64,000 nt of DNA from Bacillus timonensis. Lineage in GTDB: Bacteria > Bacillota > Bacilli > Bacillales > Bacillaceae_L. Below the pieces are notes generated by a model. That model was not told where the DNA came from and ran no database searches. It saw only the letters and a list, made by a program, of their open reading frames with translations. This document shows positions 17,576 to 25,639 of this stretch, one piece after another; positions within the stretch are counted from its first letter, which is position 1; the number at the start of each line of letters is the position of its first letter. The position numbers and the translations under genes are program-made. Location: assembly GCF_004799755.1 (NCBI RefSeq), contig NZ_SLUB01000007.1, positions 62,001 through 126,000 on the forward strand, in the 5' to 3' direction.

Positions 17576-18400
17576 TTATTTAACTGCACCGGCTGTCAAT
17601 CCCTCCATAAATTGCTTAGATGCAATAAAGAATAAAATAATCATCGGAAGTGAGGATAATGTTAACCCTGCAAAAAGGGATCCCCAATCAGCAGAATATT
17701 CTCCAAATAATTTCATCATTCCAACTGGAATCGTTTTCTTCATTTCATCAGTGATAAAAATTAACGGGAAGAAAAAGTCGTTCCAAGCTTGAATAAAGTT
17801 AATAATCATTACGGTTCCTAATGCTGGTCTCATTAAAGGGAGAATGACATTCCATAAAATACGTAAATCAGAAGCCCCATCCATTCTAGCCGCTTCCTCT
17901 AATTCTCCTGGGATTGTACGGAAAAAACCTGTTAAGATTAAGATTGATAATGGGATACCCTGTGCTGTATACATAAAGATTAGGGACCATAAAGAATTTG
18001 TTAAACCCAGGTCTTTCATTAAGATAAAAAGTGGTACAATTCCCAGCTTAATCGGAATCATCATACCCATTAAGAAGAAGAAGAAAATAAAATGATTCCA
18101 CCAGAACGTATAACGGGCAATATAAAAAGCTGCTAAAGAAGTTGTTACTAAAATAAGTATGACTGAAACAACACTTACTACGACACTATTATAAAAATAA
18201 GTCATAAAAGGAATCTGTTCTAACAAGTTTCGATACGTCTCCAAACTAAAGCTATTTGGCAACGATAGTGGATTCATAAATATCTCTGCGCTCGGTTTAA
18301 AAGATGAAAGCATCATTAAAATAATAGGATATAGACTAATAGAGGCAAATACAAAGGCAATTACGTAATACAATGGTCTAGTCCAAATCGTTTGTTTCAC
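17576..18400 (-). CDS. MsmG/AraQ-type sugar ABC transporter permease
   Basis: A 274-residue permease. A longer frame begins at 18469, but the GTG at 18400 directly follows AGGGGGGAGTAAG and lies 11 bp after the stop of the partner permease, so it is preferred. EAA loop: ELEEAARMDGASDLRILWNV. The C-terminus is QFMEGLTAGAVK. It completes a binding-protein/permease/permease operon without ATPase. Substrate unknown; the class covers raffinose-, arabinose- and other oligosaccharide importers. Confidence 0.92.
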   Translation of the reverse strand: MKQTIWTRPLYYVIAFVFASISLYPIILMMLSSFKPSAEIFMNPLSLPNSFSLETYRNLLEQIPFMTYFYNSVVVSVVSVILILVTTSLAAFYIARYTFWWNHFIFFFFLMGMMIPIKLGIVPLFILMKDLGLTNSLWSLIFMYTAQGIPLSILILTGFFRTIPGELEEAARMDGASDLRILWNVILPLMRPALGTVMIINFIQAWNDFFFPLIFITDEMKKTIPVGMMKLFGEYSADWGSLFAGLTLSSLPMIILFFIASKQFMEGLTAGAVK

Positions 18401-18411
18401 CTTACTCCCCC

Positions 18412-19362
18412 CTACATCTCTACTTCTTTTTTGCGCATATATTTTAATAATAGTGCTGTAAATGTACAAATAAAGATAAACAATACAACTGCTAATGCCG
18501 AGCCCAATCCGATTGCAGTTGAATCACCTGATGACCCTCCGAATGCCAAACGGTAAAAATATACTGCTAATGTGTCAGTAGAACGGTATGGTTCTCCTTG
18601 TGAACCTTGCATTGCATAAACAAGCTCAAAAGCCTCAAACGATTGGATAAATGTCAGTACTGTCATAATCATAATCGATGGTACCATCAACGGAAGCATA
18701 ATGCGTCTTAAGATGATCATTCCTCTTGCACCATCTAATCTTGCTGCTTCGATAAGCTCTTTAGGAATAGATTGTAAGCCTGCTAGGAAGATGAGTACTG
18801 CAAACCCAATACCAAACCAGCAGTTTACTAAAATAATAGCCATAAGTGCTGTTTTTGGATCACCTAGCCATGCTTTTTGAAGTGATTCAAGTCCGAATTT
18901 TCCAAGCAGGACATTCAGTGCACCGAAATTAGGATTCAAGATCAGTTTCCACAAAAACCCAACAACAATTACAGACAATAGCCTAGGTAGAAAATAAGCA
19001 ATTTTGAAGAACTCTGCTCCGCGGATTTTCTGATAAATAATAAAAGCTAGAAGAAACGCTATTCCGTTTTGAACAACCATTTGGACAACAAAATAGAGAA
19101 TGTTATGTTGAAAAGCATTCCAAAACATTCCACTAAATGGCTCAAGTGTAAAAAGATCTTTATAGTTAGCTAGACCAATAAATTCTCCTCTTCTTATTCC
19201 ATTCCAGTCAAAAAAGCTATAAGAAAGAGCTGCTAATAATGGATATACGATAAATAATCCGTAAATTAAAAGGGCGGGAATAGGGAATAGATGTACTTTC
19301 CAATTTCTATACTTCCTATTATTTACTTGTTTTACGGCATTTAGCTGTAACTCACCTGCCAT
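18412..19362 (-). CDS. MsmF/LacF-type sugar ABC transporter permease
   Basis: A 316-residue permease with six spans. The ATG at 19362 is 11 nt from AAGGAGG; the alternative GTG nine bases upstream would sit on the ribosome site. EAA loop: ELIEAARLDGARGMIILRRI. It lies 83 bp after the binding-protein gene, separated by a long perfect stem-loop. It acts with the permease at 17576-18400. Confidence 0.92.
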   Translation of the reverse strand: MAGELQLNAVKQVNNRKYRNWKVHLFPIPALLIYGLFIVYPLLAALSYSFFDWNGIRRGEFIGLANYKDLFTLEPFSGMFWNAFQHNILYFVVQMVVQNGIAFLLAFIIYQKIRGAEFFKIAYFLPRLLSVIVVGFLWKLILNPNFGALNVLLGKFGLESLQKAWLGDPKTALMAIILVNCWFGIGFAVLIFLAGLQSIPKELIEAARLDGARGMIILRRIMLPLMVPSIMIMTVLTFIQSFEAFELVYAMQGSQGEPYRSTDTLAVYFYRLAFGGSSGDSTAIGLGSALAVVLFIFICTFTALLLKYMRKKEVEM

Positions 19363-19388
19363 TTTTATCACCGCCTCCTTCTTTATCT

Positions 19389-19421
19389 ATGGTTAAGCAC
19401 CATAAAAAGGTGCTTAACCAT
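19389..19421 (-). promoter_or_regulatory. Intercistronic 13-bp stem-loop after the MsmE-type gene
   Basis: A perfect 13-bp inverted repeat (ATGGTTAAGCACC and its complement) with a 7-nt loop and no long T run on the minus strand. It is expected to stabilise or partly terminate the mRNA after the binding-protein gene. Confidence 0.65.
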
Positions 19422-19445
19422 CCTGCTCATAAATTTAAACTTTTC

Positions 19446-20744
19446 TTATTTAAAAGGCTCAAACCAAGTCTCTGCATTTTCTTGTACTTTTTCCGCAACA
19501 CCTTCTGGAGTTTGCTGACCTAAGTACATGCCTTGTAGCTCCTGTTCTAGTGTCGCTTTTGAAGTTGGATTACCGCCTGCAAAATAAACTACAAACATAT
19601 AAGGAGTAGAAATCTCGGAAACTGCTGTACCTAATGCATTTACCAATTCATCATTGGATTGCACTCCTTGTATCGCACTAATCATCTTAAATTCTTTTGT
19701 AAATAGTTCGCCAAATTCCTTCGTTGTTAAGAATTCAAGGAATTTCTTTGCCTCCTCTTTATGTTTTGAATTTGCATTAATTGCGAATGAACCATCTACC
19801 CAAGCAGTAATCGTTGGTTCATTTCCTACAGCTGAAGGCATTGGAAAGAACCCAAGTTCTAAGTCAGGATTCATTTGGCGCAATACTTCGATTTCCCAAC
19901 TTCCCATTGGGAACATTGCTGCTTGACCCGTAAAGAACAACGTACGGATATCTTCCATTCCTAATCCTTCGTAATTTTTAGGGAAGTATTTTTTAAGTTC
20001 ATCCATTGCTTTGATAGAATTTACAAACTCTTCACTCGTAAAATCAGTTTCACCAGCTGTAATTTTTTCAACAAAATCATTACCTCCATAATGGGCAGGT
20101 CCTACAATTCCGTGTACTGCAGATAATAACCATCCTTCTTTACTACCTAATGCAATTGGTGTAATACCCTCAGCAAGAATTTTTTCATTTAATTCAACAA
20201 ACTCATCCCAAGTCTTTGGTTCTTCCAAACCAAGATTTTTAAAAATTTCTTTATTATAAAACATTTGCGTGGTACTCATATTTAGTGGAATACCATATTG
20301 TTTACCATCAGTGCCTTTTGAAGCAGCTAGTGCTTCATCAGAAAAATTCTCTAATCCACTTATACCATCTAATGGCTCTACAAATCCTCCATCGGCAAGT
20401 GCAATCCCAGGTGCATATGGTCTTAGATGAAAAATATCTGGACCTTCTCCACTCTGTAATGCTGTGTTAAGAATAGTGTTGTATTCAGTATTCTTAGAAG
20501 GCTTAAATTCAACCTTAATATCAGGGTACTTTTCGTTGAAAGCCTCAATTACTTTTCCATATGCAGCTGTATCTTCTGTTCTCCAGCTACCTATTTCTAA
20601 AGTAACTGTTTCCTTTTTAGGCGTATCTTCCCCTTTTGAATCATTTGATTCTCCTGCAGTATCCTTGTCATTTGAACAAGCCGAAGCAACAACTAATAAC
20701 AAGGAAAAGAAAACAACTAACCAAGACCTTTTCACTTTTTTCAT
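19446..20744 (-). CDS. MsmE-type sugar-binding lipoprotein
   Basis: A 432-residue extracellular binding protein with a lipobox (VVASAC, Cys at about 23) followed by a polar Glu/Lys/Ser linker. The domain start (VTLEIGSWRTEDTAAYGKV) and the later MFPMGSWEIEVLR are typical of the MsmE/carbohydrate group. The ATG at 20744 follows AAGGAGGTC. It is first in its operon. A near-palindrome CCCTACGTAAGG (20791-20802) lies about 50 bp upstream and could be an operator. The ligand is not predictable. Confidence 0.92.
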   Translation of the reverse strand: MKKVKRSWLVVFFSLLLVVASACSNDKDTAGESNDSKGEDTPKKETVTLEIGSWRTEDTAAYGKVIEAFNEKYPDIKVEFKPSKNTEYNTILNTALQSGEGPDIFHLRPYAPGIALADGGFVEPLDGISGLENFSDEALAASKGTDGKQYGIPLNMSTTQMFYNKEIFKNLGLEEPKTWDEFVELNEKILAEGITPIALGSKEGWLLSAVHGIVGPAHYGGNDFVEKITAGETDFTSEEFVNSIKAMDELKKYFPKNYEGLGMEDIRTLFFTGQAAMFPMGSWEIEVLRQMNPDLELGFFPMPSAVGNEPTITAWVDGSFAINANSKHKEEAKKFLEFLTTKEFGELFTKEFKMISAIQGVQSNDELVNALGTAVSEISTPYMFVVYFAGGNPTSKATLEQELQGMYLGQQTPEGVAEKVQENAETWFEPFK

Positions 20745-21285
20745 AGTACATTGACCTCCTTATACTTTCTTAAAATTTTTATTTATTTATCCCTACGTAA
20801 GGTAGAGAAAATAACCAAATATAATTCCTTACGAACTTTCTTTGAGTTAGTGTTTCATGGACTTCCCGATGAATGATTTTGTGAAGCAAATAAAAACTTA
20901 TTATCAAAAATTATTAGATTCGTAGTAATTGATAAACCCCATGGCCAATACAAAACCAGAAGATAGAAACTAACTGATTCCTGTAGGTCAACCTCATTGA
21001 TAGACATTAAGCATAGTACTTTTGAAGGCGTTACCATGATATATATTAAGGAAGCTAGATCAAATAGCGGATTTTGATAAACTGATTGTTTTACATTAAC
21101 TGCGTTATTGTAAAAAAACGACTTTCCCCCATCTCTTTACTACTTCTAATGAAGTATATAAAATATCGAACCAAAAAAAGAACTTGATACTGTAATTTAT
21201 TCCGGTTTTAATATTTGCTATTATTAATTCATGAAGCACTACAAAGTTTTAAAATTACAAAAAATTGATATAAGGAGAAGTCGAA
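20745..21285. other. Divergent intergenic region between the MsmE-type and M20 genes
   Basis: 541 bp of AT-rich DNA. It holds the MsmE-type ribosome site, the CCCTACGTAAGG near-palindrome, and on the plus strand an extended -10 (TGCTATTAT) about 50 bp before the M20 start. A 60-codon frame on the minus strand (20855-21037) has no ribosome site or recognisable features and is not called. Confidence 0.5.
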
Positions 21286-22659
21286 ATGATTCCAAACATT
21301 CAAACCTATCTAAAAGAAAACCGCGAATCACATTTACAGGAGCTTTTTGAGCTACTTTCCATTCCGAGCATTAGTGCATTGCCTGACCACAAGGAGGACG
21401 TAAACCGAACTGCAGAGTGGGTTGCTGAGGCACTTCGTAAAATTGGGATGGAGAATGTCAGTATCCATCCCACGAAAGGACATCCCGTTATTTATGGGGA
21501 CTGGCTACATGCTGAAGGCAAACCAACTGTATTAATTTATGGACATTATGATGTTCAGCCGGTTGACCCCCTTCATTTATGGGACAGCCCTCCATTCGAG
21601 CCAGAAATTCGCGATGATAAAATTTTTGCACGTGGAGCAAGTGATGATAAAGGGCAAACCTTCATGCATTTGAAGGCGTTAGAAGCCATTTTTAAGTCGG
21701 AAGGGACATTGCCGCTTAATTTCAAATTCTGTATTGAAGGTGAGGAAGAAATCGGAAGCCCGAACCTCCCTGCTTTTGTTAAGGAAAATAAAGAGTTACT
21801 CGCTGCTGATGTCATTGTTATTTCTGACACAAGCATGAACGAACGTGGAAAACCAACGATTTGCTACGGTGTACGGGGACTGGCAGGTCTTCAAATCGAT
21901 GTGAAAGGTTCTAACAGCGACTTACACTCCGGTCTATACGGTGGTGGTGTACATAACCCAATTAATGCGCTTGTTCAATTATTGGATACCTTCCATAGTG
22001 AGGACGGAAAAGTGACTGTTGAAGGGTTCTATGAGGATGTGCTTCCATTAACAGATGAAGAAAAACAAGCATATGAAGCGTTAAACTTTGATGAGGAAAA
22101 ACAACGTCAAGAGCTTGGTGTTCCTGCTCTTTACGGTGAAAAGGGCTATAGCTATCTTGAACGCACATGGGTCCGTCCAACTCTTGATATTAACGGCATT
22201 TATGGTGGATTCCAGGGTGATGGCATTAAGACTGTAATTCCATCTGAAGCTCATGCAAAAATCACATGTCGTCTTGTTCCAAATCAGGATCCTGATGTTA
22301 TTGTTGAACAGCTAAAACAACATATTGAGAAAAATAAACCAGTTGGTGTTGAAGTCAGCCTTCAGCTATTTGATAAGGGCGCACCATATGTGACACCATT
22401 CGACCATCCAGCGATTCAAGCAGCAAGCCGTGCTTATGAAGAAGTATACAAAGTGCCAACATCATTTACTCGTGGTGGTGGATCATTGCCAATTATCGCA
22501 ACCTTGGATGAAGTTCTACATGCTCCAATTGTATTGATGGGCTTTGGACTTCCAACTGAAAACTTCCATGCACCAAACGAGCACTTCCATCTTGAGAATT
22601 TTGACAAGGGATTGGAAACTTTGTGCACATACTGGTTTGAGTTAGAGAAGTCATTGTAA
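21286..22659 (+). CDS. M20 family dipeptidase (CNDP2-like)
   Basis: A 457-residue cytoplasmic metallopeptidase. The M20 metal motifs are present: YGHYDVQ (H87, D89), the bridging ASDDKGQ (D120/D121) and EGEEEIGS (about 151-158, catalytic and ligand Glu). A dimerisation domain (about 190-360) follows and the final metal-binding segment carries ENFHAPNEHF. The start ATG at 21286 follows AAGGAGAAG. The protein most resembles broad-specificity dipeptidases of the carnosinase-like branch rather than ArgE/DapE. It stands alone between terminators. The dipeptide preference is unknown. Confidence 0.92.
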   Translation: MIPNIQTYLKENRESHLQELFELLSIPSISALPDHKEDVNRTAEWVAEALRKIGMENVSIHPTKGHPVIYGDWLHAEGKPTVLIYGHYDVQPVDPLHLWDSPPFEPEIRDDKIFARGASDDKGQTFMHLKALEAIFKSEGTLPLNFKFCIEGEEEIGSPNLPAFVKENKELLAADVIVISDTSMNERGKPTICYGVRGLAGLQIDVKGSNSDLHSGLYGGGVHNPINALVQLLDTFHSEDGKVTVEGFYEDVLPLTDEEKQAYEALNFDEEKQRQELGVPALYGEKGYSYLERTWVRPTLDINGIYGGFQGDGIKTVIPSEAHAKITCRLVPNQDPDVIVEQLKQHIEKNKPVGVEVSLQLFDKGAPYVTPFDHPAIQAASRAYEEVYKVPTSFTRGGGSLPIIATLDEVLHAPIVLMGFGLPTENFHAPNEHFHLENFDKGLETLCTYWFELEKSL

Positions 22660-22660
22660 G

Positions 22661-22698
22661 AAAAAAGGTGGATTCCCGTATTGGGGTCCACCTTTTTT
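22661..22698. terminator. Bidirectional terminator after the M20 gene
   Basis: A 12-bp stem (AAAAAAGGTGGA/TCCACCTTTTTT) with a 14-nt loop; it can serve both strands. Confidence 0.88.
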
Positions 22699-22715
22699 GG
22701 TTGAAGCTTGCTATA

Positions 22716-22825
22716 GCGCAATTATCAAAATTAACGCGCATATCTTAAGGATTAGTGCGCAATTAATAAAAATAAAGCGCAATTCCATGAAATAAGGCGC
22801 AATTACCGTTCAGTAAAACGCAATT
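22716..22825. repeat. Phased GCGCAATT array
   Basis: Six copies of an 8-bp motif (GCGCAATT or one/two-base variants) start at 22716, 22736, 22757, 22777, 22797 and 22818, i.e. every 20-21 bp. The array lies between the convergent M20 and scrK genes. Confidence 0.8.
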
Positions 22826-22852
22826 CATCAACAGAATCTCTTTGACTACACC

Positions 22853-23803
22853 TTACTTTCCTTCCAAAAACGCTTGAACCTGTTCAATCGTTGGCAATGC
22901 GCTCATAGCTCCTTTTTGCGAGACGGCAAGCGCACCAGACACACTAGCAAAAGTAGTGATTTTATTGATTTCGTCTAAAGTATAATCCGTTATCTTTTTA
23001 TCTCTCTCACTAAACTGGTACAGCAAACCTGACACAAATGCATCTCCCGCACCTGTCGTGTCAACGCTTTTCACTTTCTGAGCTTTCACAAAAGTAGACT
23101 CACCCCGATAAAAAGCATGCACACCATCCTTACCGAGCGTGATGAATAAAAGCGGAATATTGTACTCAGCTAGTTTTTCAACTCCGCGTTCAATATCCGT
23201 TTCACCCGTAATGAACTCTAACTCTACCTCTGATAATTTAACGACGTCCGCCTCACTTAACATGGAAACTATTTTCTGTTTCGCTATGTCGAGACTCTCC
23301 CAAAGCAACGGTCGCAAATTCGGATCATAGGAAATAACGAGCCCATTTTCCTTGGCCAGTTGGAGTGCCCTTTTCGTTGCAGATTCTGCCGGATTGTCGA
23401 TTAAGGATATTGAACCGAAGTGAAACACATTATGCTCATCGAAAAGAGACGTGGGAATCTCATTAGGAGTTAAAAAGCGATCCGCGCTCTTTTCAATATA
23501 AAACGAAAACTCTCGCTCACCGTCTTCAGCAAGTGTTACAAACGTTAGAGCTGTGCGAGCTTCCTTTGAAAGATACATAGCCCCCGTTTGGACATTGTAA
23601 TTTTCCAAGGTCTGTTTTAAAAAATTCCCAAGAACATCGTCCCCAACTTTACCAATGAAGGAGGACTTCGCACCAAGCCTTGCTGCTCCAACCGCTACAT
23701 TCGCCGGTGCTCCTCCTGGGCTTTTTAAAAATTGCATATTGTCTTGGTCAAGTGGAATGAAATCAATTAAAGCTTCACCTAAACAAATGACTCCCTGTTT
23801 CAT
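22853..23803 (-). CDS. scrK: Fructokinase of the sucrose operon
   Basis: A PfkB-family sugar kinase of 316 residues. It shows the N-terminal GGAPANVAVGAARLG substrate/dimer motif and the C-terminal DTTGAGDAFVSGLLY with the catalytic Asp. It phosphorylates the fructose freed by ScrB. The ATG at 23803 is preferred because MKQGVICLGEALIDF is the usual start of the family; ATG 23821 is also possible and neither has a strong ribosome site. It lies downstream of scrB across a 287-bp gap filled with four 53-bp palindromic repeats, so its expression may differ from that of scrAB. Confidence 0.93.
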   Translation of the reverse strand: MKQGVICLGEALIDFIPLDQDNMQFLKSPGGAPANVAVGAARLGAKSSFIGKVGDDVLGNFLKQTLENYNVQTGAMYLSKEARTALTFVTLAEDGEREFSFYIEKSADRFLTPNEIPTSLFDEHNVFHFGSISLIDNPAESATKRALQLAKENGLVISYDPNLRPLLWESLDIAKQKIVSMLSEADVVKLSEVELEFITGETDIERGVEKLAEYNIPLLFITLGKDGVHAFYRGESTFVKAQKVKSVDTTGAGDAFVSGLLYQFSERDKKITDYTLDEINKITTFASVSGALAVSQKGAMSALPTIEQVQAFLEGK

Positions 23804-23860
23804 CGCTTCACTTTCTTTCATTATTATTATATTGGTTAAACCTTGATACATCCTTAAACA

Positions 23861-24072
23861 TTTTTCGCTTAAGCATGTAACGCGAAACCTTTCTTTCGGT
23901 ACACGCTTGGGACTTTTTCACTTTAGCATGTACCATGAGACGTCTCTTACGGTACACGCTTGGGACTTTTTCGCTTGAGCATGTACTGCGAAACCCCTCT
24001 TACGGTACACGCTTGGAATTTTTTCGCTTAAGCATATACCAAGAAACCTCGCTTACGGTACACTCTTTTTTT
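23861..24072. repeat. Four tandem 53-bp palindromic repeats
   Basis: Units at 23861-23913, 23914-23966, 23967-24019 and 24020-24072, all exactly 53 bp. Each contains AAGCATGTACC-type and GGTACACGCTT arms that can pair, plus a TTTTTC tract. Related copies occur at 37039-37144. Confidence 0.9.
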
Positions 24073-24090
24073 ATTATTCAAAGATATACC

Positions 24091-25530
24091 TCAAGCTAAA
24101 TCCCATTTCTTTATATTAAATTGAAGATTCCTTTCCGCTTTAAAAGAAATGGACTCATTTTTCGTACTTGGGTAAAATCGTGCTGTAAAAACTTCCTCAC
24201 CATCATTTACAAAAATCTCAATTGAGGAAGTATCCAAAAACACGTGTAGCTTTTTAATCCCATAAATCTGACAATGCCGAGATTCCACACGCCCATCTTT
24301 AAAGTTCTTCCGATGGAGACTCATTTTATTGTCTTTTGCAGAATAAAAGAAGCTCGCAGCCCCTCTGAATGTGATTTCAAAGGAATCTGAATGGTATGAC
24401 ATTCCATCAATAAGCATTTCCATTGTTTTCCCGTGTATCTTATCCAGCGTCACAATCTCTGTGTTAACTTGAACATTCTCATACGCAACTTCATTTTTCC
24501 GTAACGGCTTTAGCTCTTCTACAGGCTGTTGGATTACTTTTTCACCTTTAATCGAAAGAACCCGTGGCAATGTCATCGCATGAATCCAGCCGTTTTCAAT
24601 CGTTGGCTGATATTTCTCATAATCATCGGTCATTCCCATCCATGCAAAAAGAAGTCTTCGTCCTTTTTCATCAATAGTGGTTTGGGGAGCATAGAAATCA
24701 AAACCACGATCTAATTCAGCAAATGCACCATGCTGATAGGACGGCTTTTCATAATCCAACTCGCCCACAAAATAGCCCGCTTGAAATAAATTATGATACA
24801 AATCACCTTCCGGCTCAAGGCCTTGAGGAGAAACAAGGAGAATATCTTTACCATCCAATTCAAAAAGATCAGGACACTCCCACATGTAGCCAAACGGTCC
24901 TAATCCGTTCAGATCCGAACCTGTAATGTCACCATGAAATTCCCAATCCGTTAAGTTCTGTGAAGAATAAAGAACGACCTTCCCTTGTTCGTTGAGATCT
25001 TGTGCACCCAACACCATGTACCACGTATCTTCTCTTTTCCAAACCTTTGGGTCACGAAAATGGGCTGTATACCCTTCTGGAAGATGGATGACAGGTCCCA
25101 TTTTCTCAAAAGTGAAACCATCGCTTGAGACCGCCATACATTGATAAGTCTCACGTTCACCCTCTTCACTTTTCACATTCCCTGTATAAAATAATACCAT
25201 TTTTCCGTCATGCTCAATTGCACTTCCCGAATAACACCCATTTTTCTCAAACCATTCACTTGGAGCAAGTGCAATCGGCTCGTGTTCCCAATTCACGAGG
25301 TCTTTTGAAGTGTAATGTCCCCAGAATTTCGAACCGTGTGCCGTTTCAAAGGGATTCCATTGGTAAAACAAATGGTAGACACCTTTATACTGAATGAACC
25401 CATTCGGGTCATTTAATAAACCAACAGGCGGCATTAAATGAAATTTCAAACGGTATGGGTCGCTTTCGACCTTCTCCCTATTTCGCTCAACTTCCTGATT
25501 TGCTTTTTCGATTAAATCTTGCTGATTCAT
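24091..25530 (-). CDS. scrB: Sucrose-6-phosphate hydrolase (GH32)
   Basis: A 479-residue cytoplasmic invertase that splits sucrose 6-phosphate into glucose 6-phosphate and fructose. GH32 motifs: LNDPNG (39-44, nucleophile D41), FRDP (transition-state Asp160) and ECPD (acid/base E218). A beta-sandwich domain occupies the C-terminal third. The ATG at 25530 follows AAGGAG; the longer frame to 25590 runs through the intercistronic hairpin and is not used. It lies between scrA and scrK. Confidence 0.96.
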   Translation of the reverse strand: MNQQDLIEKANQEVERNREKVESDPYRLKFHLMPPVGLLNDPNGFIQYKGVYHLFYQWNPFETAHGSKFWGHYTSKDLVNWEHEPIALAPSEWFEKNGCYSGSAIEHDGKMVLFYTGNVKSEEGERETYQCMAVSSDGFTFEKMGPVIHLPEGYTAHFRDPKVWKREDTWYMVLGAQDLNEQGKVVLYSSQNLTDWEFHGDITGSDLNGLGPFGYMWECPDLFELDGKDILLVSPQGLEPEGDLYHNLFQAGYFVGELDYEKPSYQHGAFAELDRGFDFYAPQTTIDEKGRRLLFAWMGMTDDYEKYQPTIENGWIHAMTLPRVLSIKGEKVIQQPVEELKPLRKNEVAYENVQVNTEIVTLDKIHGKTMEMLIDGMSYHSDSFEITFRGAASFFYSAKDNKMSLHRKNFKDGRVESRHCQIYGIKKLHVFLDTSSIEIFVNDGEEVFTARFYPSTKNESISFKAERNLQFNIKKWDLA

Positions 25531-25549
25531 GATGAACTCCTTACGTAAA

Positions 25550-25573
25550 GAAGGCAAGTGATTACTTGCCTTC
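25550..25573. promoter_or_regulatory. Intercistronic hairpin between scrA and scrB
   Basis: A perfect 10-bp stem (GAAGGCAAGT/ACTTGCCTTC) with a GATT loop, 20 bp before the scrB start. T-rich flanks lie on both sides. It may modulate scrB relative to scrA. Confidence 0.55.
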
Positions 25574-25639
25574 TGTTTTTGTCTTGCCATGCGCCATTGG
25601 CTCGGGGCATAAGCCTATTTGCGGGCGCCTTGCAATTTC

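Noticed and set aside
20855-21037. 60-codon open frame on the minus strand in the MsmE/M20 gap
   Set aside because: No ribosome site, no recognisable domain, and no operon position.
23861-24072. Regular repeats considered as a CRISPR array
   Set aside because: Units are contiguous 53-bp tandem copies without unique spacers, and no cas genes are present.
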